Part shown: positions 25,402 through 35,171 of the stretch, in pieces
How positions within the stretch are numbered: the stretch's first letter is position 1
Layout of the letters: every line of letters starts with the position of its first letter
Assembly (NCBI RefSeq): GCF_001042715.1
Contig: NZ_CP009687.1
Coordinates: 2,223,418 to 2,287,417, forward strand
DNA: 64,000 bases
Source: Clostridium aceticum
GTDB lineage: Bacteria > Bacillota > Clostridia > Peptostreptococcales > Natronincolaceae
Direction: 5' to 3'
Made by a program: the position numbers and the translations under genes
The notes under the pieces: model-generated
Told to the model about the DNA's origin: nothing
Databases searched by the model: none
What the model saw: only the letters and a program-made list of their open reading frames with translations

Positions 25402-26175
25402 TTATATATATTTCTTCATATGCTTTACTGCTGTTTTTTCCAATCTAGAAACTTGTGCCTGGGAAATACCTATTTCTTCTGCCACCTCCATTTGTGTCCT
25501 TCCTTCAAAAAATCTCAGGGTTAAAATCAGCTTTTCCCGATCATTCAGTTTTCTCATAGCTTCTCTTATAGCGATACCATCAATCCATGTTTCATCCTCA
25601 CTTTTTTCATCACTTACTTGATCCATGACGAATATAGCATCCCCACTATCATGATAAATCGGTTCAAATAAAGATACAGGATCTTGAATCGCATCGAGGG
25701 CAAAAACCACCTCTGCTCGGGGTAAATTTAATTGTTCAGCAATTTCTGATATTACTGGTTCTTTAGAATTTTTATTAATCAATTGGTCTCTTACTTGTAA
25801 TGCTTTATAGGCAGTATCTCTCAAAGACCTACTTACCCTAATAGAGTTATTGTCTCTTAAATATCTTCTGATCTCACCAATAATCATAGGAACAGCATAA
25901 GTAGAAAACTTTACGTTATGACTTAAATCAAAATTATCAATCGCCTTAATTAATCCAATACAACCCACTTGAAATAAATCATCAACATGTTCTCCCCTAT
26001 TATTAAATCTTTGAATGACACTCAGCACTAATCTTAAATTTCCCCGTATAAACTGCTCTCTGGCAGTATGATCTCCCTTTTTAATGCGACCAAATAGCTT
26101 ATACATTTCATCATTTTTTAACACTGGTAATTCCGATGTATTTACTCCGCAAATTTCTACTTTATTGATATGCAT
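25402..26175 (-). CDS. sigG: forespore sigma factor G
   Basis: A 257-residue sigma-70 family protein. Region 2 (FKVGCIGLIKA-like segment LFQVGCIGLIKAIDNFD, about 87-103), region 3, and region 4 (MEVAEEIGISQAQVSRLEK, about 229-247) are complete. The N-terminus NKVEICGVNTSELPVLKN is characteristic of sigma-G and differs from sigma-F. It drives late forespore genes. It lies downstream of sigE with its own strong terminator, the conserved spoIIGA-sigE-sigG order. Confidence 0.97.
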   Translation of the reverse strand: MHINKVEICGVNTSELPVLKNDEMYKLFGRIKKGDHTAREQFIRGNLRLVLSVIQRFNNRGEHVDDLFQVGCIGLIKAIDNFDLSHNVKFSTYAVPMIIGEIRRYLRDNNSIRVSRSLRDTAYKALQVRDQLINKNSKEPVISEIAEQLNLPRAEVVFALDAIQDPVSLFEPIYHDSGDAIFVMDQVSDEKSEDETWIDGIAIREAMRKLNDREKLILTLRFFEGRTQMEVAEEIGISQAQVSRLEKTAVKHMKKYI

Positions 26176-26269
26176 TGTAAGATCTCAGTCCTTTCACTTT
26201 GAATTACCCCTTTAATATTTAGATTATTGACTGAATGATTATTTTTATGCAGTAGTTCTATAGCAAAAA

Positions 26270-26305
26270 GAAAAAAGCGCCACATGTCACTGTGACAAAT
26301 GTCGC
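26270..26305 (-). terminator. terminator of sigE
   Basis: On the minus strand AAGCGACATTTGTCA pairs imperfectly with TGACATGTGGCGCTT, then TTTTTTC. It directly follows the sigE stop codon. Confidence 0.75.
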
Positions 26306-27040
26306 TTAAATCATTCTATTTATTTCTTTTTTAAGCCTTGATACAATTCTTTTTTCTAATCTTGATATATAGGATTGAGATATCCCCAAAATATCCGCTA
26401 CTTCCTTCTGGGTTCTTTCTTTTCCACTATTTAGACCAAACCTTAATTCCATAATCTTTTTTTCTCTTTTTGAAAGTTTATCTAGTGCTACCTTTAAAAG
26501 CTCCTTGTCTACTTCTTCTTCTAAGAAACGATAAATAATATCGTTATCAGTTCCTAAAATATCCGACAATAATAATTCGTTGCCATCCCAATCGATATTC
26601 AATGGTTCATCAAAGGAAACCTCCATTTTTATCTTGCTATTTCTCCTTAAATACATCAAAATTTCATTCTCTATGCATCGTGAAGCATAGGTAGCTAACT
26701 TGATGTTTTTTTCTGGGTTAAAAGTATTTACTGCTTTAATTAGCCCAATGGTCCCTATAGATATTAAATCCTCCACACCTATACCTGTATTTTCAAACTT
26801 TCTTGCAATATATACTACCAAACGCAGGTTTCTTTCAATTAAAATCGTTCTAACTGTACTTTGATCATCCTTCAGTTTCTCTATGAGAAAACTTTCTTCA
26901 TCATTAGATAAGGGGGGCGGCAAAGTTTCACTACCCCCAATATAGTAGATGCTTTCCTCTTGATGCAGCTTAAAGTATTTCAACAGCCTAATATAATAAT
27001 AGCGGTATAATAACTTCATTTTTAATAGTGATTGTCTCAT
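26306..27040 (-). CDS. sigE: mother-cell sigma factor E (pro-form)
   Basis: A 244-residue sigma factor with a hydrophobic and basic N-terminal pro-sequence (about residues 1-29, [22 protein letters not shown]) that SpoIIGA removes. Region 2 ([17 protein letters not shown]) and region 4 ([20 protein letters not shown]) are intact. The AGGAGG site seven bases before 27040 supports this start. SigE directs early mother-cell transcription, including spoIVA. spoIIGA lies 39 bp upstream. Confidence 0.97.
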   Translation of the reverse strand: MRQSLLKMKLLYRYYYIRLLKYFKLHQEESIYYIGGSETLPPPLSNDEESFLIEKLKDDQSTVRTILIERNLRLVVYIARKFENTGIGVEDLISIGTIGLIKAVNTFNPEKNIKLATYASRCIENEILMYLRRNSKIKMEVSFDEPLNIDWDGNELLLSDILGTDNDIIYRFLEEEVDKELLKVALDKLSKREKKIMELRFGLNSGKERTQKEVADILGISQSYISRLEKRIVSRLKKEINRMI

Positions 27041-27079
27041 TTCTCTACCTCCTAAGTTTCGTTAAAAAACGTATATTCT

Positions 27080-27970
27080 TTATACTAAATCTGGATGTAA
27101 AAGGGCTTTATATTCTCCTGCCTTTGATAGCTTTCTGTCATAAATAGCAATAATAATTTCCTTAATGCTCTTACTATCTTCTTCTTTTTCTATAGAGACA
27201 AAATCAGGCTTAAAGCCAATCAACATACCATTTTCTGTTCCTAATGCATTATAGGGAATCATTCTAAAACGTGTTAACCAACTGCTACCGTCTAATAGTA
27301 AAGCCACTTGAGCAAAGTTTGGTTTTCCCGAACGGCCAAATAATCTTTGTACCTCTTGAGGCAGCAGGTGAATAATAGCCTCATACTCTACGATGATGAC
27401 TGGATATTTACTAATTGGATCTACCAGAGAATTTCCAGTATCCACCATCCCTGTCACTTCAGCAGTGGTACCATCTATCTCTATTTTTATTTTCATCAGA
27501 ATCTTTTCCTTAGACAACTGCTTTTGTAAATAGCCCCAACAAAAATTAATGAGTATATAACCTACGCCTCCGGCGATAAAAATATTTTTTACCGAAATAT
27601 CCGTGATATAGAAGATACCGTTACTTATGATACCATTAAAATTTGTAAAGTAAAATATAGCAAATCCTGCTCCTCCAAAGACCAAAGTTATTAAGTAAAA
27701 TATCCCTAAAAGCCTAAAGAAGTCTTTAAATCTATAAGGGGTAAAAGCTAAAATAATAATAATCATAGAACAAGCTATCTTCATAACAATAGAAAACAAA
27801 AAATGCAGTGACGGAAAGAAAATAATAAAAGCATATAACGCACTAATCGAGGAAGCTGCTAATAATTTCCCCTTTCCTGTGGCTTTTTTTCCAAATTTAG
27901 CAGTTAACGATAAGATAACAAAATTCATAATAAAGTTTTCTAGAAAAACATACTCAGCATAAACTACCAT
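27080..27970 (-). CDS. spoIIGA: sigma-E processing aspartic peptidase SpoIIGA
   Basis: A 296-residue protein with about five membrane helices in its first half and a cytosolic aspartic-protease domain; the catalytic motif is VDTGNSLVDP (about residue 175). It cleaves pro-sigma-E at the sporulation septum after activation by forespore SpoIIR. It is first in the spoIIGA-sigE operon with a GGGGGAG ribosome site. Confidence 0.95.
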   Translation of the reverse strand: MVVYAEYVFLENFIMNFVILSLTAKFGKKATGKGKLLAASSISALYAFIIFFPSLHFLFSIVMKIACSMIIIILAFTPYRFKDFFRLLGIFYLITLVFGGAGFAIFYFTNFNGIISNGIFYITDISVKNIFIAGGVGYILINFCWGYLQKQLSKEKILMKIKIEIDGTTAEVTGMVDTGNSLVDPISKYPVIIVEYEAIIHLLPQEVQRLFGRSGKPNFAQVALLLDGSSWLTRFRMIPYNALGTENGMLIGFKPDFVSIEKEEDSKSIKEIIIAIYDRKLSKAGEYKALLHPDLV

Positions 27971-28000
27971 CTACACTCCCCCCTAAGGGACATATCTATT

Positions 28001-28086
28001 ATTATACAAATATTCATTTGAAAGACGTTTTATGTATATTATATAGAATTAGGCATAGCTTTTTTGTCATTTTCTGAAGTCGAAAG
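28001..28086 (-). promoter_or_regulatory. spoIIGA: possible Spo0A-controlled promoter of spoIIGA
   Basis: On the minus strand a TATAAT lies at 28001-28006 with a poor -35 at normal spacing. About 60 bp further upstream are two partial Spo0A-box matches, TTTTGTCAT (28063-28070 region) and AGTCGAAAG (28079-28086). The Bacillus spoIIG promoter has this general plan. The boxes are imperfect, so this is tentative. Confidence 0.3.
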
Positions 28087-28280
28087 ACTAGTTTGTTTTT
28101 CTCATTTTAAGGAATGTTGTAGATAACAAAAAATTTTAAGCATGAATTACTAATAAAGTAACCATACTATTAGTACTGTGTAATGTGCTTTATTAAAAGA
28201 CGTAGGGATGGGTCTTGATCCTTCCATAGTTACTATGTCTTATTTACCAAATACATTGAAATAAATTTAAACAAATATAT

Positions 28281-28407
28281 CATAGGCGTTAACCTAACAC
28301 AATTATTTGCAAATTTCTCTCGAGCTGTTATTTTGCTAATACTAAGACCCTTCGCTACACTTTGCTCTGCTCAAGATGACAAGTTGTGGTTTGAGTTAAC
28401 ACTAATG
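28281..28407 (+). mobile_element. MITE-like element, copy B (127 bp)
   Basis: The ends are CATAGGCGTTAACCTAA and, reverse-complemented, CATTAGTGTTAACTCAA. The interior aligns with copies A and C (ACAATTATTTGCAAATTTCTC then the AAGACCCTTCGC core). Direct flanks are only similar (AAACAAATAT and AAAGAAATAT, offset by two bases), so the insertion looks old. It ends 10 bp before the ribosome site of the next gene. Confidence 0.65.
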
Positions 28408-28429
28408 AAAGAAATATAGGAGAAAAAAT

Positions 28430-29527
28430 ATGAGAATAGCTATTATGGGCGCTGGATTAGCTGGATTGTCATGTGCCATAACTTTAGAAAAACACGGAAT
28501 AAAGCCACATATTTTTGAAAATAGAAAAGAAGTAGATGATAGGTTTCCCAATGCAGAAGTATTTTTAGATGCATTAAACGCTCCTATCAAAGATACTCTT
28601 TCATATCTTTCCAATGAATTTGGTCTCTATCTTCAACCAGTTGGACATGTAAAAAAATTAGTCATTTATTCAGAAAATCAACAGGCAACTGTTACTGGTA
28701 GCCTAGGTTTTAATACGTTAAGAGGTCGAAATGAAAATTCATTATGTAGACAGCTACTAAAACAATTAGATACAAAAGTCACTTACGACTCCCAGTATAC
28801 CTACGAAGATCTGCTTAAAGACTATACACATATTGTTTTAGCAACAGGAGATGGAGCCTATAGTGAAAAAATGGGAAACTACCAAAGGCATTTTACAGCA
28901 TCTTTGAAAGGAGCTATTATTGAAGGGAAATTTGATAGGTACACAACAATGGCTTGGTTAGATAACAATTTTGCACCCAAAGGTTATAGTTATCTCATTC
29001 CATTATCTAATACAAAAGCTAATATCGTCATTGCTTATCCTGATTATCCGGAAAACAATAGATTAGATGGAAACTTATTATGGGATAGTTTTCTTTCAAG
29101 AGTCCAAAAAGATTTAAAACAACCATTAAATATTACTGATGGATTTGAAATCACAAAATATATCATAGGAAAATGCGATAATGCTAGAATTGGAAATACT
29201 TTTTTTGTTGGGAACTGTTATGGAGCAGTTATGCCTTTTTTAGGATTTGGACAATTTCCTGCTATCATGACAGGTATTCATGCAGCCTATGATTTATGTG
29301 GCAAAGGAGAATACCCTATCCTTAATAAACAGTTAGATATAAGTTATAAAAATGCACTGGTATTGAGAAGAGCTATGGAAGATTTAGATAATAAAAAGTT
29401 TGATCTAATCGTTAAGAGTTTAGATGGATACATTGGAAAGACCTTGCTAGATTACAGCAACATCAACTTTCTCAGCATGATCAGCAATATTCTAAAGCCT
29501 ATCATCAATACAAAAAATGAAGAATAG
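28430..29527 (+). CDS. FAD-dependent oxidoreductase of unknown substrate
   Basis: A 365-residue flavoprotein with an N-terminal dinucleotide-binding motif (GAGLAGLSCA, residues 7-16), a second FAD segment (THIVLATGDGAYS, about 133-145) and a GD-type segment (FFVGNCYGAVMPFLGFGQFP, about 263-282), the layout of geranylgeranyl-reductase-like oxidoreductases. The ribosome site AGGAGA is six bases upstream. It is the only plus-strand gene between spoIIGA and ftsZ, a junction usually without such a gene, and lies between two MITE-like copies. The substrate is unknown. Confidence 0.7.
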   Translation: MRIAIMGAGLAGLSCAITLEKHGIKPHIFENRKEVDDRFPNAEVFLDALNAPIKDTLSYLSNEFGLYLQPVGHVKKLVIYSENQQATVTGSLGFNTLRGRNENSLCRQLLKQLDTKVTYDSQYTYEDLLKDYTHIVLATGDGAYSEKMGNYQRHFTASLKGAIIEGKFDRYTTMAWLDNNFAPKGYSYLIPLSNTKANIVIAYPDYPENNRLDGNLLWDSFLSRVQKDLKQPLNITDGFEITKYIIGKCDNARIGNTFFVGNCYGAVMPFLGFGQFPAIMTGIHAAYDLCGKGEYPILNKQLDISYKNALVLRRAMEDLDNKKFDLIVKSLDGYIGKTLLDYSNINFLSMISNILKPIINTKNEE

Positions 29528-29597
29528 GAAAAGACTTGCTATTAGCAAGTTAGCAAGTCTAAAATTTAAGATTCTATAAAGATTTATATACTTGTTT

Positions 29598-29718
29598 CAT
29601 GAGCGTTAACTTAATACAATTATTTCCAAAATTCTGTAGAACTGTCATCCTGAGGGTAGCGAAGGATCTTAAAATAACGAGGAACTATGACAAATTATGG
29701 TTTAGATTAACGCTAATG
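29598..29718 (+). mobile_element. MITE-like element, copy C (121 bp)
   Basis: The ends are CATGAGCGTTAACTTAA and, reverse-complemented, CATTAGCGTTAATCTAA. A perfect 10-bp direct repeat ATACTTGTTT flanks it (29588-29597 and 29719-29728). The interior carries TCATCCTGAGGGTAGCGAAG. It has no coding capacity and has the same orientation as copy B. Confidence 0.78.
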
Positions 29719-29744
29719 ATACTTGTTTAAAATCCAAAACTTAT

Positions 29745-30839
29745 TTATTTTTTTCTTCTTAAAAAGATAGGTATATCTAATTCATCTACTTGTTTTACTT
29801 GATCTTCTGTAGCTGCTGCTGCCACTTCTTTATGAACAGCAGCTGTTGTATTTACCTTTTTTTGAGACTCTACAACCTTCGCCAAATCATGTTCGAAACC
29901 CGTAGCTATTACTGTAATTCTAATTTCATCCTTTAACTCTTCATTGATTACAGCACCAAAAATAATGTTAGCATCTTGGTCTGCTGCCTCAGTAACTAGT
30001 TCTGCCGCCTCATTTACTTCAAATAGTCCTAAACTAGATCCTCCAGTAATATTTAGCAATACACCTTTGGCTCCTTGAATAGATGTTTCTAACAATGGAC
30101 TTTGAATCGCTTGTTTTGCTGCCTCTGCAGCACGATTTTCTCCACTGGCTCGTCCTATACCCATGTGGGCTAAACCTTGTTCTACCATAATTGTCTTAAC
30201 ATCAGCAAAGTCTAGATTCACTAAACCCGGTACTGCGATTAAATCAGATATCCCTTGAACACCTTGTTTTAGTACATCATCAGCCATTCTAAAAGCATCC
30301 AGCATGGTGGTTTTCTTTTCTATGACTTGAAGCAAACGATCATTTGGAATCGTTACTAAGGTATCTACTCTACTCTTTAATTCTTGAACACCTTGCTCAG
30401 CATGTAACATTCTTCTTTTACCTTCAAATGTAAAGGGTTTTGTTACAACACCAACAGTCAAAATACCTAGTTCTTTTGCTACTTCCGCTACAATCGGAGC
30501 TGCTCCTGTACCAGTACCGCCTCCCATGCCAGCAGTAATAAATACCATATCAGCCCCCTGCAGTAACTTATAGATATCTTCTCTGCTTTCTTCAGCAGCC
30601 TTCCTGCCAATTTCGGGGTTTGCACCAGCACCCAACCCTCTTGTTAATTTTTCTCCTATTTGTATTTTATGCTCAGCCTTAGAAGTAAATAAAGCTTGTT
30701 TATCTGTGTTAACGGCAATAAACTCCACACCTTTTAATTCCGATTCAATCATACGGTTTACAGCGTTATTTCCACCTCCGCCCACACCGATTACTTTGAT
30801 CTGAGCAAACTGATCCATATCTACATCAAATTCTAACAC
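29745..30839 (-). CDS. ftsZ: cell division GTPase FtsZ
   Basis: A 364-residue tubulin-like GTPase with the tubulin signature [10 protein letters not shown] (about residues 104-113), the N-terminal [13 protein letters not shown] loop, and a C-terminal anchor peptide ([13 protein letters not shown]) that binds membrane tethers. It forms the division ring. No ftsA is adjacent, as is usual in this part of Clostridia; SepF elsewhere would be the expected tether. Confidence 0.98.
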   Translation of the reverse strand: MLEFDVDMDQFAQIKVIGVGGGGNNAVNRMIESELKGVEFIAVNTDKQALFTSKAEHKIQIGEKLTRGLGAGANPEIGRKAAEESREDIYKLLQGADMVFITAGMGGGTGTGAAPIVAEVAKELGILTVGVVTKPFTFEGKRRMLHAEQGVQELKSRVDTLVTIPNDRLLQVIEKKTTMLDAFRMADDVLKQGVQGISDLIAVPGLVNLDFADVKTIMVEQGLAHMGIGRASGENRAAEAAKQAIQSPLLETSIQGAKGVLLNITGGSSLGLFEVNEAAELVTEAADQDANIIFGAVINEELKDEIRITVIATGFEHDLAKVVESQKKVNTTAAVHKEVAAAATEDQVKQVDELDIPIFLRRKK

Positions 30840-31149
30840 ATTATTACCCCCTTAATTATATGAATACCCTGTTTTGATTTTAAGTTTTTAAAAGTCTACG
30901 ATTTTCTTTACATTATCATAATTCTATCTGGTCATCTATAGGACATAGGACTATGATTATGATAAAATTTATGTAGCCTCTATACTACAATTTTTATATT
31001 TGAAATATTGTGAATATAGAGATCCATAGTTTTTATGGTTATAAATAGACTCATACATATTATTATAAATTCAACACAAATTTAATTTTTCCTTTTTTCA
31101 ATTTCAATTTATAACATAAAAATTTTGGAAAAATTTAATAAACCTTCTA
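30840..31149. other. 310-bp gap upstream of ftsZ
   Basis: There is no gene. On the minus strand a TATAAT occurs near 31065 but without a convincing -35. The gap probably holds an ftsZ promoter, otherwise I see nothing in it. Confidence 0.35.
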
Positions 31150-31488
31150 TTAAAAGCGTATTTTTCCCAATAAATGTCTTCTTAGAATGGCAAAGTTTTG
31201 GAATAATCTTGCACCAAATGCAAATATCGCTGCATAGTATAAAGGAACACCTAAACGATCTCCTATATAAGCTAAAAATCCTGCTAATATTGCATTACCA
31301 AAAAAACCTGATACAAAAATTTCTGTGTTAAACTTATTCTCTACACTAGCTCTAAGTGCCCCAAAAACAGAGTCCATTGCTGCTAAAATCGCAACAGAAA
31401 TATAGAGAGAATAAGTGGCAGGGTAAGTAATGGGTAAGTATAGTCCTAAAAAGATCCCCAGTGCTAAACCAATAATTGCAAATAACAT
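31150..31488 (-). CDS. sbp: small basic protein Sbp (DUF1290)
   Basis: The start is ATG 31488 with AAGGTG six bases upstream (112 residues); the stop of the preceding DUF881 gene lies next to it. It is a membrane protein with three to four hydrophobic helices and a conserved GLYLPITYPATYSLYISVAILAAMDSVFG region, broken here by no gap. Sbp is encoded beside ftsQ and DUF881 genes in the division clusters of Firmicutes; its function is not known. Confidence 0.85.
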   Translation of the reverse strand: MLFAIIGLALGIFLGLYLPITYPATYSLYISVAILAAMDSVFGALRASVENKFNTEIFVSGFFGNAILAGFLAYIGDRLGVPLYYAAIFAFGARLFQNFAILRRHLLGKIRF

Positions 31489-31489
31489 T

Positions 31490-32212
31490 TTAATCACCTT
31501 CCATCATTGAAATATATTTTAAAGAGATATCACCTTGATGTCTTGCTATTCTCACTCGGTCACTTGTATAGGATTCTACAATCAAACCATACACCTCTCT
31601 TAGATCCCAAGCATAAGAACCAGGGGCCTTTATAGCAGCATCTAGTGTTTGAGGATCACCTATCGCTCTTATGGTAAAGGGTTGTCCATAAGTATAATTA
31701 TTAATCGTAATGGTAGGTCCCGTACACTTTATTTCTGATGTACTTAGCAGCCTTTGACCATTAATAGAAATAACCTCTGCTCCCGCAATCTTTAGGTCAT
31801 TTAATATAGTTAGCACATCTCCGTCATGGACAACAAGATTATTAGGATCTTCTCCTTCGTATAATTCTCGTTCACTATCACTTAGTCTTATAACAATTCC
31901 CGGACCTTCTACGTCTAAGAATCCGCTAGTCAATCTCATTGCATTGATTTCGTTAATTAATACTTCCTTAATACTTCCATCCTCTTCTAAAGCTCTCTGA
32001 TACTCATTTAGCTTTTCTTCCTTAGCAACAATCAACTGTCTCTTATTGTTTATTTCTTCCTTTTCAGTATCAATAGCTCCCTGTAAATCACTTAATGTTT
32101 TCAAGCTGACAAAACCATAATCCTCTAAATCGTTTCTAAACTGCAAAACAATAGTAAAGCCTAATATAAAAAACATAAATGCAATAATTATTTTTGTATA
32201 TAAGGATTTCAT
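31490..32212 (-). CDS. DUF881 family protein, second copy
   Basis: ATG 32212 has a GAGAGG site and is preferred over ATG 32227 (240 residues). An N-terminal membrane helix (about 6-23) and a coiled coil (about 35-75) precede the DUF881 domain (VEGPGIVIRLSD, VISINGQRLLSTSEIKCTG, AIGDPQTLDAAI). It is about 40% similar by eye to the copy upstream, so the pair is a tandem duplication. These proteins resemble division-site scaffold proteins; the role is unknown. Confidence 0.85.
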   Translation of the reverse strand: MKSLYTKIIIAFMFFILGFTIVLQFRNDLEDYGFVSLKTLSDLQGAIDTEKEEINNKRQLIVAKEEKLNEYQRALEEDGSIKEVLINEINAMRLTSGFLDVEGPGIVIRLSDSERELYEGEDPNNLVVHDGDVLTILNDLKIAGAEVISINGQRLLSTSEIKCTGPTITINNYTYGQPFTIRAIGDPQTLDAAIKAPGSYAWDLREVYGLIVESYTSDRVRIARHQGDISLKYISMMEGD

Positions 32213-32229
32213 AACTTTCCTCTCCATTC

Positions 32230-32958
32230 CTACTGAGGTGATTCAACAGGTCTCGCGTAATCGAACTGCATTACCTTGTTATATCTTGGTACCTGAATAG
32301 AATTTTCTTTCCTTACACTGACTTGCAAGTTATACACCTGTCTCATACCCCAAACAACCCCATACCTCATATTTAATGCTGCCTCCAATGTTTCTGGATT
32401 TCCTATAGCTTTGATAACAAAGGGCGGTCTCGTAGGTACAGAATTAATCATTACTGTATTTGATGTATAATATATTTCTGTAGTAGCAATATATCTTTGG
32501 TCATTGACAACAATGGCTTCTGCCCCCGCGGCATTTAATTGATTAATTACCTCTAACAGCACATCGTAATTATACATAACAAAACTTCCTTCTCCGCCTA
32601 AGAAATAATCGTTAGGAGGATCATCCACCGTTACAACAACTCCTGGTCCCTCACCTTCCTTATACCCCGCCATCAACTGATAACGCTCCAAATCTCTTTT
32701 CAGGTTTTTAATCATAAGATTTTCATCTGCTTCAGAAATTTCATATTCCTTCAGCCGTTTTTCTAAGTTCGTAAGTTCTTCATTCAGCCTTTCCTTTTCC
32801 GATCTTAAGTTTCTTAACTCCATTGCCAATTGCTGAGCTTTTTGTGTGGATAAAACACCTCCCCCAGGTCCGCTTTTGACGGTATTAAATTGTATAGATA
32901 TGGTAAGGCCCAATATACCACAAAGTAATGCAATGGCAAGTTTACCCTTAAAATTCAT
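32230..32958 (-). CDS. DUF881 family protein, first copy
   Basis: A 242-residue protein with an N-terminal membrane helix, a coiled coil (about 35-80) and a DUF881 domain (GEGPGVVVTVDDPP, AEAIVVNDQRYIATTEI, AIGNPETLEAAL). Its ATG overlaps the ftsQ stop by 4 bp, so it is translationally coupled to ftsQ. DUF881 proteins are found between ftsQ and sbp in many Gram-positive division clusters. Confidence 0.88.
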   Translation of the reverse strand: MNFKGKLAIALLCGILGLTISIQFNTVKSGPGGGVLSTQKAQQLAMELRNLRSEKERLNEELTNLEKRLKEYEISEADENLMIKNLKRDLERYQLMAGYKEGEGPGVVVTVDDPPNDYFLGGEGSFVMYNYDVLLEVINQLNAAGAEAIVVNDQRYIATTEIYYTSNTVMINSVPTRPPFVIKAIGNPETLEAALNMRYGVVWGMRQVYNLQVSVRKENSIQVPRYNKVMQFDYARPVESPQ

Positions 32959-33767
32959 TCATTTTCCTCCCAATTTTCTCTATTTCTTATAGATATTTGT
33001 CCTTTATATCGCATATCAACTATAACATTTTTTAAGTTCCGTGTATATAAGTTGGTTAATACTTCCTTCAAGGACAATACAGTATACGCTAGGTCTGTTT
33101 TATTGCCTATCAAAACCTCTATCCCATCGAAGGTAACCAACTTTATATAGTCCTCTGGTTCTATATTAATTTCAGAAATGATTTCTCCTATACCTACTAC
33201 TTTAGAAGCTTCTACGAGTTCCATAGCTACATCCAATAGATGTTCTTTACTGATATCTACTTGATCTCCTAAGTTAAAACTTTGAAACTCAACACCCGTA
33301 ATTAATATCAAGTCTTCTGCTAAATAACTTTCTGAAACTTGTAACACTACCTTATCTTGATCTATATAAATATAAGACCCCATATATGGTATTATAGCAT
33401 ACTTATCACGTTCTTTTAACTCTATTACAATACTACTTGGTAGTTTTCTTTGCAGTGTTACTTCCTTGATTAAAGGATGGGACTGAATATTTTTTTCTAT
33501 ATCCGCTAATTTATATTGAAAGATATTTCTATTTATAGATAATTGACCAGCACTAGTGATCTCTTCTACCGTCAAAATGTTATTTCCCCTAATTTCAACT
33601 TTTTTTAAATTTAATAAGTCCGACTGTAATAAAAAGTATACTCCCCACAAGAAAAAAACAATAATGAAGAAAAAAGCAGTCAAAAATTTTCTTATTTTTC
33701 TTTTCCTTATGTTCTTCAACCTTTGCTTCTCTCTTTTATTTTTTATATACTCCATTTTCATCCCCAC
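32955..33767 (-). CDS. ftsQ: cell division protein FtsQ/DivIB
   Basis: A 270-residue single-pass protein: basic cytoplasmic N-terminus, membrane helix (about 27-47), a POTRA domain (DLLNLKKVEIRGNNILTVEEI) and an FtsQ domain. It is part of the FtsQLB/DivIB complex. The frame opens with GTG 33767, but ATG 33755 lies at a better distance from the AAAGGTGG site; the first residues are uncertain. Confidence 0.9.
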   Translation of the reverse strand: MGMKMEYIKNKREKQRLKNIRKRKIRKFLTAFFFIIVFFLWGVYFLLQSDLLNLKKVEIRGNNILTVEEITSAGQLSINRNIFQYKLADIEKNIQSHPLIKEVTLQRKLPSSIVIELKERDKYAIIPYMGSYIYIDQDKVVLQVSESYLAEDLILITGVEFQSFNLGDQVDISKEHLLDVAMELVEASKVVGIGEIISEINIEPEDYIKLVTFDGIEVLIGNKTDLAYTVLSLKEVLTNLYTRNLKNVIVDMRYKGQISIRNRENWEENE

Positions 33768-33793
33768 CTTTATGGCTTGTACTCTTAGACGAA

Positions 33794-33828
33794 ATTTTAA
33801 GGGCAGCTAAAAAGCTGCTGCTTAAAAT
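33794..33828 (-). terminator. hairpin between murA and ftsQ
   Basis: TTTTAAGGGCAGCT pairs with AGCTGCTGCTTAAAA around AAAA. No long T-run follows, so it may be a processing site or weak terminator. Confidence 0.4.
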
Positions 33829-33920
33829 AGAAACACACCCTGAGTTTCTTACTTATAAATGTATCATAGCATAAATCCGCCCATAGAAAACAAAATTTGT
33901 CTAGCCAAAATATACAAAAA

Positions 33921-35171
33921 CTACAATTTATAGATTTCTGCTCCTACTATTTTTAAAACCTCCTCAATATGATCATAGCCTCTTTCTATATGCTTTGCAT
34001 TTTCTATAATGGTAGCACCTTCTGCAGCTAATCCTGCTAAAATCAGTGCTGCCCCTCCCCGTAAGTCATTGGCGGCTACAGTAGCCCCTGTTAACTTAGG
34101 CACACCCTTTATAATAGCTACCCTACCATCTATTTTAATATTCGCTCCCATTCGAACTAACTCATAGGCATGCTTATATCTGTTTTCAAATATATTTTCA
34201 GTGATAATACTAATACCTTCGCTCATTGTCATTAATGCCATTATTTGAGATTGCATATCCGTTGGAAATCCTGGATAAGGCAAAGTTTTCGTAGACTCTA
34301 TTGCATGAAGTTTTTCAGGAGCTACCAGTTTTATGCTATCTTGAGTATATAAAATCCTGCAACCAGACTCTTTTAGTTTATAAATAGTAGATTGTATATG
34401 CTCTGGTATAACATTTTTTAATATGATTTCACCTTTTGTCATAGCTGCAGCTATTAAGTAGGTTCCTGCAACAATACGATCAGGAATAATGGTATGTTCA
34501 ACATCGTGAAGTTCCTTTACCCCTTCAATCTGGATCGTAGCACTTCCTGCTCCAGAAACTTTTCCCCCCATAGCATTAATAAAATTTTGCAAGTCTGTAA
34601 TTTCTGGCTCCCTTGCGGCATTTCTAATGGTAGTAGTCCCTTGGGCAAAAACAGCTGCCAACATAATATTCTCAGTTGCTCCCACACTAGGAAAATCTAA
34701 TTGAATTTCGCAAGCCTTTAGGCCTTTACTCTTACATATTAAAAACCCATGTTTCTCTTCAATGACTGCTCCCATCTCTCTTAAAGACTTTAAGTGAAGG
34801 TCAATAGGTCGAGGCCCAATTTCACATCCTCCAGGATAGCTCATGATAGTCTCTCCACACCTAGCCAACATAGCCCCTAAAAATACAATAGAAGACCGCA
34901 TCTCCCTCACCAATTCCTCTGGAATTTTATGATTATTTAGCTTGCTGGAATCGACAATCATCGTATTGCCTTCTCGCTTTACCCCACAACCCACAGCCTT
35001 TAAAATTTTGATCATAACCTCTACATCAGATAATTTTGGAATATCATGAACTATATTTACTTTTCCATTTAATACAGTTGCAGCTAGTATCGGTAATACA
35101 GAATTTTTAGCACCACCGACCCTTAATTCACCTTCGATTTTATGTCCACCACGAATCATTAGCTTACTCAC
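33921..35171 (-). CDS. murA: UDP-N-acetylglucosamine 1-carboxyvinyltransferase
   Basis: A 416-residue enzyme that adds enolpyruvate from PEP to UDP-GlcNAc, the first committed step of peptidoglycan synthesis. The N-terminal KNSVLPILAA segment carries the substrate Lys, and the catalytic Cys lies in SYPGGCEIGPRPID. It lies between murG and ftsQ. The target-residue Cys is intact, so fosfomycin sensitivity is not ruled out. Confidence 0.96.
   Translation of the reverse strand: MSKLMIRGGHKIEGELRVGGAKNSVLPILAATVLNGKVNIVHDIPKLSDVEVMIKILKAVGCGVKREGNTMIVDSSKLNNHKIPEELVREMRSSIVFLGAMLARCGETIMSYPGGCEIGPRPIDLHLKSLREMGAVIEEKHGFLICKSKGLKACEIQLDFPSVGATENIMLAAVFAQGTTTIRNAAREPEITDLQNFINAMGGKVSGAGSATIQIEGVKELHDVEHTIIPDRIVAGTYLIAAAMTKGEIILKNVIPEHIQSTIYKLKESGCRILYTQDSIKLVAPEKLHAIESTKTLPYPGFPTDMQSQIMALMTMSEGISIITENIFENRYKHAYELVRMGANIKIDGRVAIIKGVPKLTGATVAANDLRGGAALILAGLAAEGATIIENAKHIERGYDHIEEVLKIVGAEIYKL

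Larger units (their letters stand above)
27971..28429. other. 459-bp gap: spoIIGA promoter region and MITE copy B
   Basis: There is no gene. The left part should hold the spoIIGA promoter; the right part is MITE-like copy B (28281-28407), directly upstream of the FAD oxidoreductase ribosome site. Confidence 0.5.

Noticed and set aside
28281-29728. MITE copies B and C as ends of a composite transposon carrying the FAD gene.
   Set aside because: The outer flanks do not match each other, and copy C has its own perfect 10-bp duplication, so the copies inserted separately.
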